From NCBI GenBank assembly GCA_004298155.1, contig SCRD01000020.1, positions 1 to 64,000 on the forward strand: a stretch of DNA of 64,000 nucleotides, in the 5' to 3' direction. Shown piece by piece: positions 59,303 to 64,000 of this stretch. Numbering within the stretch: position 1 is the first letter of the stretch; every line of letters begins with the position of its first letter. Both the position numbers and the translations under genes were made by a program. This stretch comes from Acidobacteriota bacterium. GTDB taxonomy: Bacteria > Acidobacteriota > Terriglobia > UBA7540. The notes under the pieces are model-generated. The model was not told where the DNA came from. It saw only the letters and a program-made list of their open reading frames with translations, and ran no database searches.

Positions 59303-60019
59303 ATGACGGATAACACAGCCGAAATTAAAGTTCGCAACGAATTTAACCAGTGGGCAGCAGCCGGCCGCGGTGAGGAGATGGAGGACCATCACCTTCCCAT
59401 CACTGAGCCTGTGCTGCAGTTGATGGACCTGAAGCCGGATGACCGTTTATTGGATGTTGGCTGCGGCAGCGGATGGCTCTGCCGCCGGATTGCTCGGCTG
59501 GTTCCAGAAGGCCAGGTTGTGGGCATTGATATTTCTCCAGAGATGGTCCGGCGCGCCCTTGCCACCATTGGCGGATACGCCAATCTCAATTTCATGGAAG
59601 GTACTGCCGATAGAGTCCCGTGTGAAAGCGAATCCTTCAGTAAGATCATTTCGGTTGAGTCTGCATATTACTGGCCGGATCCTGCAGCATGCTTGAGGGA
59701 CATGTTTCGGGTCCTTGCCAAAGGCGGTAACGCTTGGATTCTCATCAATTATTACCTCGAGAATCAGTACGCGCACCAGTGGGGCCCGATCGTCAACATC
59801 CCCACGCACCTGCTTTCAGCCGACCAATGGATGGCCCTCTACTGCGACGCGGGATTTGTAGATGTTCAGTTTCGGCAGATTCCTGATCCAACACCTGTTG
59901 CTGACACCTATACGGGCCGATGGTTTCGAGACGCCGAGCAGATGAGGAAGTTCCATCAGGTCGGAGCTCTTCTGGTCTATGGAACGAAGCCGAAAACGCC
60001 AATTGCCGGGAGGTCGTAA
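59303..60019 (+). CDS. Class I SAM-dependent methyltransferase (UbiE-like)
   Basis: A 238-residue methyltransferase. Motif I LLDVGCGSGWLCRRIARLVP, acidic strand VVGIDISPEMVRRAL, then FSKIISVESAYYWPDPAACL and LRDMFRVLAKGGNAWIL, as in the UbiE/Coq5-like group. Substrate not known. ATG 59303 with AAAGGTGC upstream is used; GTG 59297 is an alternative. It overlaps or abuts the next gene. Confidence 0.85.
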   Translation: MTDNTAEIKVRNEFNQWAAAGRGEEMEDHHLPITEPVLQLMDLKPDDRLLDVGCGSGWLCRRIARLVPEGQVVGIDISPEMVRRALATIGGYANLNFMEGTADRVPCESESFSKIISVESAYYWPDPAACLRDMFRVLAKGGNAWILINYYLENQYAHQWGPIVNIPTHLLSADQWMALYCDAGFVDVQFRQIPDPTPVADTYTGRWFRDAEQMRKFHQVGALLVYGTKPKTPIAGRS

Positions 60020-60029
60020 AGGCAGGAAC

Positions 60030-61850
60030 GTGGGCCGCTCGGTCACCCTTGCATGGGCCGGCAGTCGGAGTTTTCCATTGTTCGATAAATTGAGCCAGCG
60101 GATCGTAAGGCATCGCCTTCTCGCGGGCGCGATTCTGACAGTTGCCACGTTTGCTGTTTTCTCGGGCTCACTGGCCAATGGCTTTGTCTACGACGACAAT
60201 CCACAAATCCTTCAGAACGCATTCATCCTGAATTCCAGCCTCTGGAAACAGATCTTTACCGGCTCGGTCTGGTCGTTTCTAGGCGGCAAGACAAATTTCT
60301 ACCGCCCGCTGCAGTTTGCCTGTTACTGGATTCTGTACCGTATTGCTGGGCCGAACCCGGCGGCGTTTCACCTTCTGAATCTGCTGGCCTATGCCGGTTC
60401 GGCGTGGCTGGTTTATCGATTGGCACGACAGCTTATCAACTTGGAAGTCGTTGCAGTCGCCGGTGCTATGCTCTGGGCGGTGCACCCCGTCCACGTGGAG
60501 GCCGTAGCCTGGATTTCTGCACTGCCTGACGTTGGCTTTACATTTTTGACCCTGCTGGCGCTTCTGTGTTTTGTGCATGCTGAGCAGGGCTGCCGGAAAC
60601 GCCGCCCGTATCATCTGCTCGCAGCGCTCTCCTACTTCGTCGCCCTGTTTTTTAAGGAAATGGCGCTTGGCCTCCCGCTCCTGCTGCTGGCTTACTGGTT
60701 CTTCCTGGGCAAATCGGAAAGCTGGGCTCGGCGCGCGCTTCGCTGGCTGCCCTATTTGGCATCAACGGTCGTTTATTTGGGTGTGCGGCACCTGGCACTG
60801 GGTTATTTCACACAGGGCAGGCATTTCTGGAATTTTTCACCGCGCGTTGCTGAGGCGGCTTTTGGATTGCTGGGGCAAAACACAAGAATTTTGTTCTGGC
60901 CCACTCACTTGAGCGTCTTTCGGATGTTTTACCTGGGACCGAGCTTGCATTCACCCTGGCCCTGGATCTCTTTGCTGTGCCTGGGCGGAACTTTCTGGCT
61001 GCGAAAGCGGGAGCCCTTGCTTGCCTTCCTGATCGCCTGGTGGCCGGTAACGCTACTGCCGGTGCTGGACATTCGCCAGCTCAGCTTTCCCCTGTTGGCA
61101 GACCGTTTTCTTTACTTCCCATCGGTCGGTCCATGTCTGGCTGTCGCCTATTTCCTGCTCGGTTGGCTTCCGCGGCGGGCGCCGCAGAAAATCGTGGTTT
61201 GGGCTTCAGGGTGTGTCCTGGGCCTGGCGATGGCCTTTTGCGCTGGCGAGACTTTGCATGCCATTCCCCGCTGGCGTGACAACAATACGCTCATCCATTA
61301 CTCGCTGATCCAATCACCCGATTCACCATTGCTGCACATGGCCCGGGGGGTCGTGCTCGAATACGAGCACGGCGACTTAAAGGGCGCGCTGAAAGAATAT
61401 GACAGCGCCAGACGATTGAATCAGAGGAGTTCGTGGCCATTGAATCTGGACCACGATTACTACCTCGCCGTAGGGCGGATTGCCATGCGAACAGGAAAAA
61501 GGGAGGATGCTATCGAGGATTTCACGAAGGCACAGAACGCCGCGCCCGACAGTTCGCAGCCCAGTGACGCGCTGGGTGCTGTTTATTTTCCGCTGGGCGA
61601 TTATGCCACGGCCGCAAAATACTTTGAACGGTCAGTGCGGGTGAACCCTCAGGATGTCACAGCCCGCTTCTATCTGGGCACATGCTGGATGAAGCTCGGC
61701 GAATATCTACGCGCCGCCGCCGAATTCCATGCCGCCCGCAAGATTGTGCCGGACTACTGGCAGGCTTACCAGGCTGAAGCTCGCGCGCTTGAAGCGGCTG
61801 GAGAGTCCGCTGCTGCCCGGCAGGTTCGCAATGAAATCAAGGGAATGTAG
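60030..61850 (+). CDS. Polytopic glycosyltransferase-like protein with C-terminal TPRs (TMTC-like)
   Basis: A 606-residue protein. About ten or eleven membrane helices (first about 30-48) follow a short cytoplasmic start. The first outer loop has LANGFVYDDNPQILQN, the D-D motif of GT-C O-mannosyltransferase-like enzymes, and later YRPLQFACYWILYR and WAVHPVHVEAVAWISALPD. After about residue 425 there are TPR units (AIEDFTKAQNAAPDSSQPSD, YATAAKYFERSVRVNPQDV). The layout resembles TMTC-type O-mannosyltransferases. Start is uncertain: GTG 60030 with AAGGCAGGA upstream is favoured; an ATG at 59979 overlaps the previous gene by 41 bp. Donor and acceptor are unknown. Confidence 0.8.
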   Translation: MGRSVTLAWAGSRSFPLFDKLSQRIVRHRLLAGAILTVATFAVFSGSLANGFVYDDNPQILQNAFILNSSLWKQIFTGSVWSFLGGKTNFYRPLQFACYWILYRIAGPNPAAFHLLNLLAYAGSAWLVYRLARQLINLEVVAVAGAMLWAVHPVHVEAVAWISALPDVGFTFLTLLALLCFVHAEQGCRKRRPYHLLAALSYFVALFFKEMALGLPLLLLAYWFFLGKSESWARRALRWLPYLASTVVYLGVRHLALGYFTQGRHFWNFSPRVAEAAFGLLGQNTRILFWPTHLSVFRMFYLGPSLHSPWPWISLLCLGGTFWLRKREPLLAFLIAWWPVTLLPVLDIRQLSFPLLADRFLYFPSVGPCLAVAYFLLGWLPRRAPQKIVVWASGCVLGLAMAFCAGETLHAIPRWRDNNTLIHYSLIQSPDSPLLHMARGVVLEYEHGDLKGALKEYDSARRLNQRSSWPLNLDHDYYLAVGRIAMRTGKREDAIEDFTKAQNAAPDSSQPSDALGAVYFPLGDYATAAKYFERSVRVNPQDVTARFYLGTCWMKLGEYLRAAAEFHAARKIVPDYWQAYQAEARALEAAGESAAARQVRNEIKGM

Positions 61851-62088
61851 CATCAGTTTGGATAGTGGAGCAAGCCTCTCCTCTGGCAGTATAATGAGGG
61901 CCGAATTCCGGGGGCCCAGGATATGAGTGTGCGACGGGACTGGCTGAAAAGACCGGCCTTTGGAAGAAAACGCAAGTTATAGTACTCTTGGCGGATCGGG
62001 CACAATCTACCGCAGCTTTTTCTGAAGATAATTCGACAATAAGATTAGGTACCGAGAAACTTTCTGAATTGTAGAGGACGGGGGAACC

Positions 62089-62394
62089 ATGGCCGAATTT
62101 GTGAAAGTGGCGAAGTTGTCCGAACTGGATCCCGGAATTGCAAAAGCTGTCGAGGTCAATGGCAAATCGATTGCCCTTTTTAACGTGAACGGAACGGTGT
62201 TTGCTACGGATAACACCTGCCTTCACCAGGGCGGGCCACTGGGAGAAGGCATGCTGGAGGGCGACGTGGTGACGTGCCCCTGGCACATGTGGCAGTATAA
62301 CGTTTGCACAGGTCAAAACCTGGAAGACAGCATGCTGAAGCTGGAAACTTATCCCGTCCAGGTGGAGGGTGACGACATCAAGGTGGCCGTCTAG
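62089..62394 (+). CDS. Rieske-type [2Fe-2S] ferredoxin
   Basis: A 101-residue soluble Rieske protein of the NirD/aromatic-dioxygenase ferredoxin group. Cluster ligands are in TCLHQGGPLGEG (C-x-H) and CPWHMWQYNVCTG (C-x-x-H). GGGGGAACC precedes the ATG. No oxygenase is adjacent; the next gene on the strand is a cyclase-family hydrolase. It may serve an oxygenase elsewhere. Confidence 0.93.
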   Translation: MAEFVKVAKLSELDPGIAKAVEVNGKSIALFNVNGTVFATDNTCLHQGGPLGEGMLEGDVVTCPWHMWQYNVCTGQNLEDSMLKLETYPVQVEGDDIKVAV

Positions 62395-62447
62395 GATGGT
62401 TCCCGGCTGTCAAATGGCAGGATGTTGCTAACCCGTTCGCCAGCAAT

Positions 62448-63179
62448 ATGGGTGACAGTAAAATGAGACTGGTTGATCTGACCCATACGTTGGACGGAGA
62501 CTCTCCATACTGGCCGGAAGATAAACCTGGAAGCCCCTTCCATACAATTGTCGCCACCACATACCCGAAAGACGGAAATTTCACGCGCAACTTCAGCATG
62601 CCAGAGCATCTTGGCACCCACATGGATGCTCCCGTCCACTTTGACCCTGAAGGTGAGGCCGTCGATCGCATCTCTGTCGAAAGGTTTTTCGCACCCGCTG
62701 TCGTAATCGATGTAAGTTCCGCAGCGACGCCAAATCCAGACTATCGGGTGACCGCTGAGGACATCAAGACCTGGGCTGAACGGAACGGAGTGTTTCCGCA
62801 TGGCGCAGTCGTATTTTTTCGGACCGGCTGGGCTGCCCGTTGGCCATCGCAGGAGCAATATATGAACGCCGACCTGCAAGGTCTTCTGCACTTTCCCGGA
62901 TTGTCGCTGGAGGCGGCCCGATATCTCCTGGACCATGTGCAGCCGGTTGGAATTGGTATCGACACGGCCAGCGTGGATTATGGCCCCTCGACCGATTTTC
63001 CGGTCCACAATCTCCTCATGCCGGCTGGAATTTATCACCTGGAGAGCGTGGCCAACCTCGACCAGTTGCCCGCGACCGGGTTCAGGGTTGTCGCCTTGCC
63101 TCTCAAGCTTGGGGGCGGCTCAGGGGCTCCGGTGCGGGTGGTCGCAGTGGTTCTCACGGAATCTGAAACTCATCACTGA
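62448..63179 (+). CDS. Cyclase-family hydrolase (kynurenine formamidase-like)
   Basis: A 243-residue metal-dependent hydrolase of the cyclase family. The zinc motif is HLGTHMDAPVHFD (H-x-G-T-H-x-D-x-P-x-H), preceded by DLTHTLDGDSPYWPED. Later GAVVFFRTGWAARW and GIGIDTASVDYGPSTDFPVH match the family. ATG 62448 or 62463 could be the start; the second gives the usual MRLVDLTHTL. Substrate may be an N-formyl or similar compound. It is 54 bp after the Rieske gene and 5 bp before mutM. Confidence 0.88.
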   Translation: MGDSKMRLVDLTHTLDGDSPYWPEDKPGSPFHTIVATTYPKDGNFTRNFSMPEHLGTHMDAPVHFDPEGEAVDRISVERFFAPAVVIDVSSAATPNPDYRVTAEDIKTWAERNGVFPHGAVVFFRTGWAARWPSQEQYMNADLQGLLHFPGLSLEAARYLLDHVQPVGIGIDTASVDYGPSTDFPVHNLLMPAGIYHLESVANLDQLPATGFRVVALPLKLGGGSGAPVRVVAVVLTESETHH

Positions 63180-63184
63180 AACTT

Positions 63185-64000
63185 ATGCCTGAACTCCCGG
63201 AAGTTGAAACGGTTCTGCGTGGCCTCCGCAAGCGAGCCCTGCGCCGGCGCGTTATCCAGGTTAAGGTCCTGTACAAGGGCATAATCGCCGGTGATGTGGA
63301 AGACTTCATTTCGAGCATCGAAGGGAGAACCATAGTTGCCGCCCGGCGGAAAGGCAAAGTACTGGTTGTGGAGTTTGCGGGTTCCAGCACAACTGGAATG
63401 AACTACCTCATCCTCCGGCTGGGGATGACGGGACAAGTGACCATCCAGGCGGCTGACGCACCGCTCGAGCCTCACACGCACGTCCGGATGCTTTTCGAGG
63501 GCGGAACGGAAGAGTTGCGTTATCGCGATGTCCGCCGCTTTGGCCGGCTGCGCTGTTCGACACGCGAGGAACTCGACGCGCTGCTTAAGGGTCTCGGCCC
63601 GGACGCGCAACAAGCGACGGAAAAGGAATTCATGGAGGCCATGCGTGGGCGGCGCGGGGCCATCAAGAGCTGGCTGTTGAACCAACGGGGCGTTTCCGGC
63701 CTGGGAAATATTTATGCCGACGAGGCATTATTTGAAGCTGGCATTCATCCACTGGCCCAGCCTGACCATGTATCTCCGGCCTCCAGGCGCCGTCTATACC
63801 GCGCAGTGCAAAAAGTCCTCAAGCGTGCCGTCGATCTTCAGGGAACCACTTTTCGCGATTACATTGACATCGAAGGCAGGGCGGGAAATTACCTTCAACG
63901 GCTGCGCGTTTACCAGAAAACCGGCAAGCCCTGCCCGCGCTGCGGAACATCCATCCAGCGCATCGTGATTGCAGGACGCAGCAGCCACTTTTGCCCCCGA
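63185..64000 (+). CDS. mutM: Formamidopyrimidine-DNA glycosylase, cut by window end
   Basis: The first 272 codons of Fpg/MutM, which excises oxidised purines. MPELPEVETVLRGLRKRAL has the catalytic N-terminal proline and glutamate. The lesion site part LRLGMTGQVTI, the helix-two-turn-helix (NQRGVSGLGNIYADEALFEA), and the C-terminal zinc finger CPRCGTSIQRIVIAGRSSHF-CPR follow. The fourth zinc cysteine lies beyond the window edge. The frame is open to the end. Confidence 0.95.
   Translation, partial: MPELPEVETVLRGLRKRALRRRVIQVKVLYKGIIAGDVEDFISSIEGRTIVAARRKGKVLVVEFAGSSTTGMNYLILRLGMTGQVTIQAADAPLEPHTHVRMLFEGGTEELRYRDVRRFGRLRCSTREELDALLKGLGPDAQQATEKEFMEAMRGRRGAIKSWLLNQRGVSGLGNIYADEALFEAGIHPLAQPDHVSPASRRRLYRAVQKVLKRAVDLQGTTFRDYIDIEGRAGNYLQRLRVYQKTGKPCPRCGTSIQRIVIAGRSSHFCPR

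Overview
The window looks like a chromosomal segment of an Acidobacteriota member, probably a soil or sediment lineage. This rests on the gene mix rather than on any marker: a bacterial homologue of tetraether lipid synthase, a DUF6599-type exported protein, Tat-exported Gfo/Idh oxidoreductases, paired NIPSNAP proteins, an AMIN-amidase with a long linker, PilT, and a DUF2203 protein beside thiC. The organism is Gram-negative in envelope (TolC-type outer membrane channel). Gene density is high and most genes look intact.

Layout. 1-2.2 kb is a decayed stretch: the start of an unidentified minus-strand gene, a 12-bp inverted repeat and a heavily mutated IS5-type transposase. 2.2-9.6 kb is an efflux operon: TetR repressor, HlyD adaptor, two ABC ATPases, two ABC-2 permeases and a TolC-like channel, with promoter/operator candidates before the repressor and before the adaptor. 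9.6-11.0 kb is a frameshifted remnant of a large AAA/SMC-like ATPase resembling TrlF, ending next to tRNA-Thr(CGT). 12-16.4 kb (minus) holds a lytic transglycosylase, an AMIN amidase and a DUF6599 protein. 17-22.1 kb (minus) is pilT-recX-GxxExxY-alaS, with a 103-bp tandem duplication that copied the alaS start codon. 22.3-33.1 kb holds an exported CehA-like protein, ilvE, two NIPSNAP genes, a SYLF protein, class I aldolase, a Gfo/Idh oxidoreductase with a TIM-barrel partner, and a CBS protein. 33.3-42.9 kb holds a ClC channel, TPR and PAS membrane proteins, small unknowns, an exported O-methyltransferase, a dual-specificity phosphatase and lon.

43.9-50.1 kb carries superoxide dismutase, a two-subunit molybdenum hydroxylase, YceI with a MarR repressor whose promoter contains a perfect 20-bp palindrome, an internally deleted epimerase pseudogene, and queG. 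50.7-57.3 kb is rich in Fe-S enzymes: the tetraether-synthase-like radical SAM protein, a candidate molybdenum-cofactor riboswitch, moaA, nadA, a DUF2203 gene and thiC. 57.3-64 kb has uppP, two methyltransferases, a polytopic glycosyltransferase/TPR protein, a Rieske protein, a cyclase-family hydrolase and mutM, cut by the window end.

The most unusual signals are a dispersed non-coding element present twice (16.68-16.96 kb and 43.20-43.46 kb) with internal 50-60 bp repeat units and a conserved promoter; the tetraether-synthase-like gene; and the duplication beside the GxxExxY gene. MoaA, its probable riboswitch and the molybdenum hydroxylase form one theme: cofactor synthesis and a consumer of that cofactor within 9 kb.
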